Shown here piece by piece: positions 1-11,800 of a DNA stretch of 64,000 nucleotides (within the stretch, counting starts at the first letter, position 1; each line of letters opens with the position of its first letter). The stretch is from Caenorhabditis elegans. Taxonomy: Eukaryota > Nematoda > Chromadorea > Rhabditida > Rhabditidae. Where the stretch lies: positions 3,782,001 to 3,846,000 of the forward strand of contig NC_003281.10 of the NCBI RefSeq assembly GCF_000002985.6, in the 5' to 3' direction. Made by a program: the position numbers and the translations under genes. Under the pieces are notes generated by a model. It saw only the letters and a program-made list of their open reading frames with translations. It was not told the origin of the DNA and did not search any database.

Positions 1-2859
1 TCCACAAATTGTGAAATAGTGGGGACAGCACCACTCGGCGGGTTACCGCAATAATGTGACACGTGGCAGAGGGTAATAAATTGCGAGGTGGTGATGATAC
101 TAGAAGATCCCAGAAGAACTAACATTTTTGTAGGTTCAGAGAATATGAATCAATTTGAACAATTTGAACTTCCGCGTAGAATACGGTATAAAAAAAGTTT
201 TCGTAGTTGCACAGATTTTTTCCTAGCCAGGTGAGGCAAAGTTGCAGCGCAAAAAATTTTAAAATTTTGAAAATTGCAAATATTGCACCAGAAAAAAATT
301 ATTAAATTTTCGAATTTGCGGATGAAATATGACGCATTGACTTGGTGTTCGCACAGTTATTAAGAGACTTTTGTATCAAATTTGACGCGCAAGATTATGA
401 ATCACTTGATCTACAATCAGTTCGGTTCTAGGAAATTTTTACGCTTTTATTTGTTTGCAGAAACTGTTCAGAATTCTGGCTAAGTCATACACTAAATTTA
501 CGTGCAAACTAGGATATAAAGAGGGTGCAACATACAGCGATTTTCAAAAACGTATAACTCAAAAAAAATACAGCTAGAGAAAAAACTTTCAACTAAAAAA
601 ATTTAGCTTACAACTTTTTCTACATGTTTGCAAATTACAACATTTTATCAACTCTACTCTGGAAAATTTAATGCGGCTGACATCTTAGGGGTCCATGTTC
701 ATGTCAGAAGCCCTAATGAAATTTCCGTAAGTTTTGTACAAGATTCAAGTTTATTCTCCAAATTCTCAAACAATAAAACCATTGCCCATTTATTTCCCCT
801 AGCAGTTCTTTTTCCCTACCTAACCAACCAATAAATCCTACTCTCTCTCTACTCTCTTTTGATCTCCCACTCTCCTATTTCACCTGTTCTTACTCTTTTC
901 CTTACCGACATCGAAATGTGAGTGAGAGAGAGAAATGGATCATCTCGGTTACGAGCCGCTACAAGTGTAACTCTCTATCCCTTCTCACAGACATTTCAGT
1001 GATTAACACCCGAGAATCCAGAGGAGAGCACAAGAATCCAGGACAGGAGGTTGTTTTGTGTGAAAAAAAAGTGAAACGGATTGTAAAACAAAATGACAGC
1101 ACTTCAATTATTTTGAAATTTGTGTGCTTGCGTGTGCAAAAAGTGGAAGAGCCAATTGATTGGTCCAACCCGTCAGGTGGTTGTAGTTCTTGTCCCCCCC
1201 CCCTCTCCTGCTGATGATGATTCTAGATCTTTCTACTTTCAATTCAAACAAGTAAATAAATCTTGATGTGATTGGTTACTGTAATTGAATTGGAATTGGG
1301 AAGCAATTATGAAATGCATTGTTCGCCTTCTTTTTCAGATTTGTTGTTTCAGAATGTGGCATTTTATGGGTTAAGAACTTTTTTCGATAGCACAAGTTGA
1401 ACATTCAATTTGACCTCTGGAAAACGCGGAAATTTTTAATTTTTGGGAATCCGACTTCTCTAAAATTTTGTAGAAGGATTCCTATGACATAATACTACTG
1501 GAAAAATCGATGGTCATGTGTTTCAGAGGGCAAGTGGATCACAGAAAACCCTTTGTAATTGCGTGTCAAACACGGTGCATCGAGAGTCGCTAAACCGAAC
1601 AGCTCCAAAGCACCATATTTTACGCGCAAGCTGAATTTTTCCCAATTTCGGAGTGTTTGAAAAGCTGGTTTATCTTTGAATTCCGAACTTATTAAAAAAA
1701 ACTAATTAGGAAACTATTTGAACAAAATTCGTAAAAAAATTCATTCAATTTTTGCCTGAAAAACTGAAAATATAAGTTACTTAAGTTTTGGATGATTTTT
1801 TCATTTTCAAAAAACAGCCCCGAAAATCGAAGCTTTTCGCTATTTTAGTTTTTTTTGTATTTTTCAGAAAACCGAAAAATATATAGATTTTTCAATCTGA
1901 ATGCGTTGGTTTTTCGATTATTTAAATAAAAATCAACGGAATTTTTTTTCAAATATCCTATGTTTAGGAAGAATAGCTAAGTTACGGAATAGTCGGATTT
2001 TAAACTTTTAAAGATTTTTCGATTTTTTTTTCAATCCCTCGTTTGTGTCCTTGAATGTCCCTTTTACCCCTATTCCATATGCTCAGAGTGTATGTCATAA
2101 GTTTGACACGTCTTGTCGCGCGCATTCCAAAAGAGCGACAGAAGTAACTCGTCACACACATTTTTGATAAATGCTCTCTCACTGTCTTTGTGACTCTTCT
2201 CGACCTCTACACACTTGGAATAATATCTTAGAGTTCGATCTATGAGAGGGGAAGAAGATGACCTCCTCTTTTGTCATTGTAGCAAATGGAATGGAAGAAG
2301 AAAAGGAATAGGAAACTTCTCATTCTTCTGCTTTACACACATTTCTTTTAGGTACATTTAATCCGAGAAACAGAAGAAGCAAACAATCATTTTTCATGTT
2401 TTCACTACACCAAACCCTTCTAAAAGAACTGAAAAGTATTCAGAAATAGATCAAGATTGGAAAGGATGCACCCACCGGAAACAACAAGAAAAAATATATT
2501 GGAAAACTAATTTCACACCGGAAATTGTGTAGAGATTGAATTTTCTAAACTAATTTTTCTGAGGTACTCTTCAATAAAATAAATATTTTTCCAGGAAAAA
2601 ACAAATTTGGGCGTGGAATGTGGTGTATGGGGTCCGTGACGCAAGTTTACTTTCCAGGAAAATGTTGTCCGCAAAATTTTCTCAAAAAAAAAACAATTAC
2701 TACAACTTCCCTCCATTCACAATATAATTCGTACAATCCCCGTTGGCCCCATGCCTATCAACACTTTCCCACGTATATTATTTCCTTTTTCTCTCTGAGT
2801 CTCTCCACTTCCTACACTATTTCTGTAGTCTAGCAGAGTAGTCTATCAATCAAAAAACA

Positions 2860-2863
<4 letters not shown>

Positions 2864-2909
<46 letters not shown>
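2864..2909. repeat. (TA)n microsatellite
   Basis: More than 20 uninterrupted TA units are read directly from the sequence. It lies in the presumed intron left of the cyclase exons. Confidence 0.95.
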
Positions 2910-2913
<4 letters not shown>

Positions 2914-3144
2914 TCCGATGTAGAGATAATCGAAGTGGAAAAAAAAGAAGAAAAGAAGTGAAGGAAGATATGCCATCTTCTCTCTTTATCACTTTTCTAA
3001 CAACTATGAGAAATTGGAAAAAGGGGAAATTGAAACCAATTAGCCTATATCTAGTTTCTATTCACATTTCTACAATTTTATAGGTCATCTGCTTCATAAA
3101 AACGGCAATATACAAGAAATATTTTTTGAAAGCAGCAATTTAAC

Positions 3145-3211
3145 TTAAGCCTAAGCATAAGTCTATGCCTAAGCCTAAACCTGAACCAAAGCCTAATTGT
3201 AAGCCTAACCA
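3145..3211. repeat. Degenerate telomere-like repeat (GCCTAA units on +)
   Basis: Repeated GCCTAA-like hexamers with substitutions. The C. elegans telomere unit is TTAGGC, so this is an interstitial telomere-like tract. Five further blocks occur in the window (6.4, 7.2, 27.9, 29.9 and 33.8 kb). Confidence 0.75.
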
Positions 3212-3353
3212 ATTAGTCTGCATCTAGTTGTATTTTATCTTCGCATTTCTCCAATTTTATGGGTCATCTGCTTCATAAAATAAAAGAAAAAGTGCGGTGT
3301 ACATAAAAGATGCTCTCTCCGTCTGATAAAAACTGATAAGACCCCTCACGTAC

Positions 3354-4477
3354 CTCGTTTGTGTGAAGCGGCTCAACGAACAGCAGAAATGAGCATGTTT
3401 GAACAATTGAAATCAACGTCGATGTTGCTAGAATCGCATAGAACGGTAGAGAAAAGAATGTATAAAGTGAGAATACTGCCAGTAGGGCTGGGAAAAGAGA
3501 TTCATAACCGGGTAGGGCAAATGCCACGTCGAGAAGGAGCACTATTCCGGCAAGAATTTGAAATGCGGCTATACGGGCGGGACGTAGGATATGGAAGATG
3601 ATGGTTACGGTAGAAAGAAGCAGTATTACAGCCGTCCATAGAGCATAGAATCCAGGAATATGGCCGAGTGTACGAAGGAATGCGGAGCCAGATGTGATGA
3701 ACAGTACTATTCGTATTAATCTGGAAAAAATTGGGATTTTTTTTGAATGGAAAATTTTAGGCAAAAAATGCTTGTGTATTGGCAGTATGTAGGCAGGTAG
3801 GGATTAAAAAAATGGGCAATTGATTTAATTTATAAATTTTCATAAGATTTTGTAAACTAAGAACTTTTCTGTAAAAATACCATACACCGGATTGTACGAT
3901 AAAATTCAGAAAATAGGCAGCAGGCAAGCAGTAGGCAGGCGTGAATTTGCTTTTCTTTAACTTTGCGCGTGAGATATGATGCATTTGGCTTCATATGTAT
4001 AACACACCATACTTGACGCCAAATTTGAAATTTTTACATGGAATTTTTTGAAGTAAAAAAAAATTTGAATAAAAATTCGTAGATTTTTTAAAACAATAAC
4101 TAGAGGAAAATATAGTTTTATTAAACTTTTTTATTGTAAATTTAGAAAATCAAGTCGATCAAAAGTATCCTTTTTATTAAAATACATGCAAAATATGTCA
4201 CGAAATTGAAAAAAGAGCAGAATTTACAAGCTTCGACTGCGCGGTAACTCAAGTTTTTTGTTTTGCTAAACTTATTTTTTCAACAATTTTCACAATTTTT
4301 GGTGATTTTTGAAACACTTTCAGAAGTACCTTTGGTGTGGAAAAAAAATTACTGAGAGAGTTCTCTCCTTATCACTGACCTGGCACTGGCTGCATGCCTC
4401 CAGTCCAAATAGGACTGTTCCAGCCATTCACTGGAAAATCCCATAGAGATGGGTCGGGCCGGGACCGCAGGTTTGAT
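3354..4477 (-). CDS. acy-1: Adenylyl cyclase (ADCY9-like), 5' exons only; partial
   Basis: Membrane adenylyl cyclases make cAMP from ATP downstream of Gs. Two coding exons are visible on the minus strand: 4477-4380 and 3720-3354, joined in phase (AG|A). An in-frame ATG lies at 4444 inside the first of them, giving MGFSSEWLEQSYLDWRHAASA before the junction. The second exon encodes four or more hydrophobic segments and ends EPLHTNE at a GTACGT donor. The run VFSLYTFFSLPFYAILATS resembles the end of the first membrane cassette (M1) of cyclases, and best that of mammalian ADCY9. Both catalytic domains must lie beyond the left edge. The reading frame is open to the acceptor at 4478, so the ATG at 4444 may be the start of a trans-spliced form or an internal Met; further 5' exons were not found. 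The name acy-1 (the C. elegans ADCY9-like gene on chromosome III) is inferred from this similarity and from remembered neighbours. Confidence 0.55.
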
Positions 4478-4835
4478 CTGAAAATTTCTAGAAATTGTTT
4501 TGCGGGAAAAAAATATTTCGTCTGATTCAAGTGGTTCAGGATCGGTTCAGGTATCAGTGGTGATGACACACACTAGCACACAAAATAGAAGGAAAAGCAT
4601 AGAGAGAGAGAGAAATAGAGAGACGAGTGACCGACACTTTGAGAGAGAGAAAGGCGCGCGCCACCCGGCTGGGGGGTGTCCCGCCCCATGGGCTTTGACC
4701 TGTCTGTCGTCTCACCATTGAATCGGACTGTCTCATACTTTAGGTTATCTGTATTCATTGCTGCGTCTCTTTCAATCAAACACTCTCTCGACATTTGGGC
4801 GTTGATTGAAAGAGAGAGAGAGGTGCACTACTCTG

Positions 4836-4837
4836 AA

Positions 4838-4874
<37 letters not shown>

Positions 4875-4876
4875 AG
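4836..4876. repeat. (CT)n-rich microsatellite
   Basis: CT dinucleotide run with a few interruptions, seen directly. It creates artificial arginine/glutamate-rich ORFs on the minus strand. Confidence 0.85.
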
Positions 4877-5273
4877 TCTCCCGACGGGAACAGAAGCCTT
4901 TGAGGAACGGAAAAAGAAACCGCCAGGATGATGATATGTACAAATGGACAACAGGGACCCCAGAGAGCAGGAAGAAGCTTGAATTAGGACAAACATTATA
5001 AGGGATTGGATTACTTAAGAATAGGAAGTCCAAGGTATCGAATGGATTTTTGACAAATAAATTGTTCTCAAATGAAGTCTAAAATAGCTGAAGCATTTGA
5101 ATCCTAGGTATTTTTAAGAGGCAGAGAAGTAATTTGATCTGCTGGAAGAAAACTCGATCTGAAAATTTTCAGCACATTTTTTCACCCATGATCCTTAAGA
5201 AAACTTCTTAGGTTTTAGTAGGGTACTTTTTAAGGCAAGCTTTTTACTCAAAGTGAGCAAAAAAAATTGGTGA

Positions 5274-5500
5274 TCGGTCTCGACGCGATAAATTTGTTTT
5301 AATTCGAAAAGTGCGCCTTTAAAGAGTATGTAGTTTCTAACTTTCATTTATGCGGAATTTCCACCGATTTTTCATATTTTCTCACGATTTACTAAAATGT
5401 ATGTTTATTGAATTTTTTCAAATAAGATTTTTACCGAAAACTGTAAAAATGGAAAAAAAATCCGCAGAAACGAAAGTTTAAAATTACCGTACTTTAAAAG
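5274..5500. mobile_element. Degenerate MITE-like copy related to the element at 58.24-58.53 kb
   Basis: The left part has GGTCTCGACGCGA followed, after an AT-rich spacer, by GTGCGCCTTTAAAGAGTA. The same order occurs at 58248-58312. A weak inverse copy (TACCGTACTTTAAAAGC) lies about 200 bases on. This looks like a decayed terminal-inverted-repeat element. Confidence 0.45.
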
Positions 5501-6363
5501 CACAAAACAGTTTTTTTGAAATTTTCTTTTAGAAATAAAACAAAAATAGCCAAGAGAACGTAAAACTTAACAAAATCCTTTTTTCAAGGAAATAATAAAA
5601 ATAAAAATGTGCTTCAATTAATTAGTTGAAAATTCAGTTAGATAAATTGTGAGCGCGTGTAGGCACAAGGCATTCTGAAAGCTTCACAGAATCCGCTAAC
5701 AATATATAAAAAATAGAAAAATGAATTTTTTGGTCGTGACGTGTCAGTGTGTCACTATGAATTGTTCCGTTTCTCGCTAAAAAAAATCAACTAGTGTTCT
5801 TCTCCATTGTTTTAGAAGAAGCTTCGGAAATTGAGTGGCACAATTGGGTGTGAAGTAGATTTGCAACGAGCTGGGACAGAAGATGGACAACACACATTTT
5901 GTCTTTCGACCAGATGCTCTCTGAGCACACTTGTCCTTTCTTTTCAAAAGTTTTTATTTAATGAACTTATAATTTGTGAATGGAATTGGAAAGTTGACAA
6001 CCATATTCATGAAATATCACGTATTTTGCAGCTGTGAGCAAGACAGATAATATGCATTTTATTACTTAAATTGGGTTAGAGTAGAAACATGAAACTCATT
6101 TTTTGATTTTTTGAAGCTTTTTGATAAAAACTTTTTTAATTTACCAGACAACGGATTTTTTCTTGCAGTTTTCATCAGTTTTTAAATTATGATTTTTTCG
6201 ACTCTAAAACTAATTCCAATTTATCTTTTTAACATTACGGAATTGACCAATCTTGAAAAATATGATGGAAACATATAAATTTGACACTATATTTCTGAAA
6301 TTTTCAGTCCAAAAAATAGTCAATTCTATTTAATATCAATTTTCAATAACGTATAAACTTGGG

Positions 6364-6465
6364 AGCCTAAGTTAGAAAACATAAGTCTAAGCCGAAACCA
6401 AAGCCTAAGTCTTAACATATACCTAAGCCTACGCCTAAGCCTAAGCCTAAGCCTAATAAGCCTTG
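6364..6465. repeat. Telomere-like repeat (GCCTAA units on +)
   Basis: Includes several perfect consecutive CCTAAG units at about 6421-6455, flanked by degenerate units. Confidence 0.85.
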
Positions 6466-7177
6466 AAATTTAAAAAAAAACAAAATCAAAAATGGTATAA
6501 ATATTTCGAAATTACAAAAAAAAGAGAGCAATAAGTAGTGTCAATTTACAATTTTCTTAAGATCAGAATAGATGGGCAAAATGGGAAAAACTCTCTCTAA
6601 AATAAAAGAAAAGATTTTTTTTTCAGAAAAAAAGCTAAAAGTATATAAGTTAAAGGATCACACAAAACGGCGTTAAGTCACCGGCCTACGAACCAATAAA
6701 ACATCTGCCTTCTCTCGGCGTTCTCTTTTATTTTTTCACTTCCTGTGGCTCTTCTTTGTCGTCGCAATAAAGTAAATTTCCAGCGGCACAGATTCCAGAC
6801 TTATCTGAAACAGCAAAAAAGAGTACAAAGTGAGCTCTTTCCTGTTCACTAATAAAAATAGAAGATGTACGAAGAGAAAGGAGAAATATCTCATAAAACG
6901 AATATATATTTGCATCGTTTGTTGTTCGGACGAAAAGGACCAAAAAAGGAGGATGAAATAGAAAAAGGAGAAGCGAACCCCGTTTAGGCCAATTTAGGTA
7001 ATGCCGCGCCAATGTGTATTTCCGCGCCTTGCGTTCAAAAGAAGACAAACGAAGAAAGACATGGGCGACTCACTTTTTAAATGAAATTCTTCCCGAAATT
7101 TCATTTACCTACGTGTTTTTACACTAAAATGTAGTTCTGTTTATTTTTGTCTATTTTATTTTCGGAGCTCAGGTATG

Positions 7178-7255
7178 GCTTAAGCTTAGGCTTATGCTTA
7201 GGGTTGGGCTGAAGCTTAGGCTAAGGATTAGGCTTAGGCTTAGACTCAGGCGCCT
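7178..7255. repeat. Telomere-like repeat (TTAGGC units on +)
   Basis: Degenerate TTAGGC array in the opposite orientation to the block 800 bases to the left. Confidence 0.8.
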
Positions 7256-8612
7256 GGAAATTATTTTTATGAGAAAAAACTTTTGTTAGTTTTGTTCAAA
7301 AATTTTTTCTGAATTTCAATAATTTCTTTCACTATTTATTTTTTTAGAAAAATCTAAATTTTTGCTTTTTTTCAAATAAAAATTTTTAATAAATCAATTT
7401 AATGTTCCCGTGCAAATTTGGAGAAAAACTAACCGATAGATTAAATTTCGCACGGTATTATATACTATAACCTCACTGTACACAAATTCAAAAGAAAATC
7501 TAAGGTCCTGTCACGACCGAAACTTTATTAGCTACCGTATACGTGAGCACGGTAGATTTGCACTTGTGCAACTTTCTGCACTTTTCAATTATGCCAAAAG
7601 ATTTTTTTGATTAAAATTAAAGACATGTTTAATCCAAAAAATAAAAAAAACTTTAAATGTGAATAAATCTGATCCAATTTAATATAATTGTATTTAACAT
7701 GGTGCAATTGAAAGAGCATGACAATACAATTAAATTTTAAGCAAAAAAAACAATAATTTGTATTGAATAAAATATATCTCAAATTGATTCCAAAAGCCGA
7801 TTCATGTCAATTGTGGGTCCATCCATGTAGAATAATTGGTTTACCATCCCTCATTTTCTCCCTTTCCCGCATGCCAAACAAGTAATAATTCACTTATTCG
7901 ATTTGCAGATCAAATTTCGGTAATTATACGGTGCGAATTGGCTAATTGAAATATAGGATGCAACTACGAAGAGTCTCCATTAAAACTGTCAAAATCATTT
8001 ATTCCGTCTGAAATTAAAATTCTGAAATGTGGTAGGCACAATCTAATCAGTTAGCACAAAATGAAAAGGGTCTACAGTTAGTGAGCAATGATGATACAAA
8101 AATAAATACAAAGAAGAAAATGTGATAGTTATAATTGAGAAAGGGCGAGAAGAAATGATAATGAGCCAGTTAGACAGAGGGAAAACGGCAGTATTCGGGG
8201 AGGATTGGGAGGTGGAAAAATGAATTCAAGAGAGAGGCGTTTCACACCATTTTTCAGTTTTGTACAATTATGTACAGTTGGGTTAACACAAAAAACGGCT
8301 TGTGGTGGTGTGGGCTCTTGGAGAAATCACAGTTTGAGTACAAAATGTTTTCGAATACAAATATAGACAATAGAGAAGGATTCTTCAAAAAACTCGGAAG
8401 TGACCGGTAAAGAATGAAACGACACGACGTCCAAAATGTTTTACGAAACATATAGAACTCGAAACAAATGTACAGTATCCAAAAAATAAACTACACAAAT
8501 GATTATGATATATGAAACAATTACATGTGAGTTTTTGGTGGAAAACAATGAAAATGAATGAAAAAGATTAGGAATCATGAGTACTAAGCGTGACAAATCT
8601 GAATGTACAAAT

Positions 8613-8838
8613 TCAGCCTTTCACAGCCTGTGTTGAGCTGTGACGACTGAATTCGCCAGGTGAGGGACGCGGGGAAGAGATCGAATTTGATGAGGATTTA
8701 CACGAAATTGGTATGGGCTGCGGTCGAGTTGGAGACATTGAAGCAAGCATATTCAGTGATGAAGATGATGTTGATGATGCAGGTGGTGATGATGGACCAA
8801 ATGAATCAAATGATGACATTTCACTCAGAGAGGTTGCT
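8613..8838 (-). CDS. mtm-3: mtm-3 alternative 3'-terminal exon (Ser/Pro-rich tail)
   Basis: A TTTCAG acceptor precedes 8838. One leading base completes the AG left by the FYVE exon, giving Arg, then ATSLSEMSSFDSFGPSSPP and a low-complexity Ser/Pro tail of about 75 residues to a stop at 8613. Because the phase matches the FYVE exon directly, it is an alternative to the acidic exon at 9614-9260. Which isoforms are made cannot be told from sequence. Confidence 0.65.
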
Positions 8839-11800
8839 CTGAAATTATGGAAATATAAGAAAATTGATAAGATTTTTAAAAAATATACACTCTCATTTTA
8901 AAAGATGGTGTTCGGAAAATAAGAATTTCATTTTAAAATAATCGAATTATTCCAATATGCTGGAATACCAAAATCGCTATATATTTCCAACTATTTCAAA
9001 TTCCCATGTTTGAATTCCCTCCAAAATGTGATCTGCGACCAATCAGCGATTTGCTCCACCCATTCTTGAACCAATCAGGTGGAGTGGGCGGAGTTCGAAG
9101 ACGATTTGTTCCAGTTCTCAATTTGGAGGATATTCAAATAGGGAAAATGGCGAGAGTTAGAATATCGCTCAGAGATTTTTTTAAATATTTTTTCTTTTGT
9201 GGAATTTCTGCATATTAGAATATTTCAAATATTTTGAAACTGAGTCCTTAATTTCCGAATTAAACGTTTAATAAATCACCATTCACATCAAGAACATCAT
9301 CAGACTCTGCTTGCTGAGAACTTGAACCCTCGTCAATTGATTTCAATGGATCACGAGAATGAACTTTGTTCTTTCTCATAGAACTTTTTGGAGAAAATGA
9401 AATGAAATTTCGAAGTGTTTTTGGACATTTAGTCTCTTTTGATGGGCTTTCCGCCTCTTTTATTGGGTCTTCTGCCTCTTTTTCTTCAACTATTATATCA
9501 GGAATAGCGTTTTCGGATACATTTTCAGAAACATTATCAGAATTATTATCAAGTCCTGGAACGTTCGAATCGTTTTCAATTTTTGTGCTTGAACTTGTAG
9601 TTGTTGTTGAACTGCTGCAATCGTCCCCAGATTTTTCACCATTTCAAACTATCGATCAAGGTGCCACCGAACCTTTTTTTTTCCGTTCTTCGGTATTTTT
9701 CAAAGCAAAATAGAAAAAAAACACTCCAAAATCGGTATTTTTCGTACTAATTCAATATTTACGATTTTTCTTTTAGTTTGAAATTTTTATTTTGACAAAC
9801 TTTAATAGTTTTTTATTAGTTTTTTTTTTTTCGAAAAAATTCAAAATTTAAGCATTTTTGAATTCATCAGTCTTTTTAAATTTTTTGGCAACACTAAAAA
9901 TTACAGCCGTTTTATTTGGTGTTTTTTTTAAATTACGAACCAAAAAACAAAAAACTCTTAATTTTTAGTCGGAAGGAGGAATTAAATCAGAAATTTTTTT
10001 TGGTAACAGCCCTGGCGACGAAACAAAATCCCATTGAAAAAATATTAAAAATGCTCACCTGCTAAGCTTCAAATCCGTCTCATGCATTGAATCATAACAC
10101 GAATCACATGCTCTCTTCTGCACACTTTTTCCTTCTTCAATCACCGAAAATCGATTCTTCGAACAATCCTCACAGACTACTCGTCCACAATTCCGACAAT
10201 GATGCTGCCGATCCTCAACGTAGACACTCAATTTGTTGAATTCTTTCTTGCAGTAAGCACAATGTCCTGATTCTCCTTCCCACGTTGTATTAGGCTTGAA
10301 ATGTGGCAACTCGTTGACTGGATCTACCATTGATACATCAGACATTACTCTTTCCAGTGTTCCCGTTGTTTCTACATCACTTTCACTGTAAGATTGCCTT
10401 TGTCCTGGACTAACTTTGTTAGTATCCAACACAGCTCGTCTTCTGAGCTCTTCAATTTTCTCATCTTTCCGACGAATCTCTTCTGCCCGAAGTTTATTCT
10501 TTTTCCTTAACATTGCCTGTTCATCATCTTCAAATCGAATTACACCATCTCTATCAATAGCAGCAACTCCACGGACTTTTGGTTGATATAAAGACTGTTG
10601 GATGAAGCTTGTAGACATTGGAAGACTATTAGTATTATCTGAAGGTGTAGTTGAGCAAGTAGGATGTTGTTGAGAGGATTCCTTCGCACTTCCATCAACA
10701 TTCAGAGAGTTTATGCTCTCTGAGCTCTTGCTCTTAACCAAATTAGTCGATGTTGATGTATTCATTGGAGTTGTACATCCTGATAATGGACGTTCCTCCT
10801 TTGGACTGAAGATTTGCTGTAACTAGTTGAAATTGATTATATGAACCAATTGTGTCAATTTCCTTTTTTCGCTTCTTTCTTTGTTGTTATTTTGGAAAAA
10901 AATCGATTTTTTTCTAATTGTAGAAGAAAGTTTTATGTTTTTTTTAATGTTTTTTTATCAAAACGCAATTTTATGTTCAAAAATTGAATTTTATTGTTAA
11001 TTTTCTAAAAAAGATTTTTCCGAAATTTCGAAAAATAGCTTTAAATTTTGGCCATTTTTATTATTTTTAACAGAAAATAATTTTTTTTAATGGCTCTTCA
11101 TTAAATTAAATTTTATTGTTAATTTTCTAAACATTTTCTTAGATTTTTCCATTTTCAGAAAATTCTAAAATGTTTTTCATTTTTCCAATATTAAAAAAAA
11201 ATTAAATTAAAATTTTTGCCATTTTTTCTCCTAAAAAATCTTTTCTTGTATTTCTTAATTGATTTTAAAAAATGAATTTTTAAAATTTTCTAAATATTTT
11301 TTTCTTACGATTTTCCGGAAAATCGAAATTTTTTTGTATTTCATTTTTTTCCGATTTTTCAAAATTCATAAATCGACAATTCTCGTTATTTTTTCAGAAA
11401 AACCGAATTTTTTAATTATTTTTCTTTAGATTTTCAAAAAACCAAAAACCAGCAGTCGCGGCGGATCTACTTACCGTATAATGTTCTTCTTCATCAGCAA
11501 ACACCTCATGCCACACACGAAGATTAATAACTGATACATTAACAGGCTTCACTGCTCCCGTGTAGTGCTCATCAAATGATTGATTAACATATTCTTCATT
11601 ATGAGGACCAATAAATCTCCAAATATCAACTAATGTTCCTTTACACTTCTCCATTGCCTCTCGTCTTTCCTTATGAGAATTGAAGAGGAATGAGCCAAAA
11701 AGACCCGAATAGGCATGTTTTGCGAGTTTAATAAGATATGCATGTGTAAATTGGAATAGAGTTGGTTGTTCTCTTTGCAGATGACGAACTGCTTCAAGGA

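Larger units (their letters stand above)
1..3353. other. Non-coding stretch, probably a long intron of the adenylyl cyclase gene
   Basis: No convincing exon is seen on either strand. ORFs here are short and low complexity. Because the cyclase exon ending at 3354 has a good GTACGT donor and no following exon is found, this DNA is probably intronic and the rest of the gene lies beyond the left edge. It holds a long TA microsatellite near 2.9 kb, a degenerate telomere-like block near 3.15 kb and a C-run at about 1194-1203. Confidence 0.5.
4478..8612. other. Interval between adenylyl cyclase 5' exons and mtm-3 3' end
   Basis: No convincing coding exon found. It probably holds the cyclase promoter or 5' exons and the mtm-3 3' UTR. 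It contains a CT microsatellite (about 4836-4876), a degenerate MITE-like segment (about 5274-5500) and two telomere-like blocks in opposite orientation. Confidence 0.5.

Noticed and set aside
4776..5033. Minus-strand ORF with an Arg-Glu repeat
   Set aside because: The repeat is the translated CT/GA microsatellite; flanks show no coding character and no splice partners.
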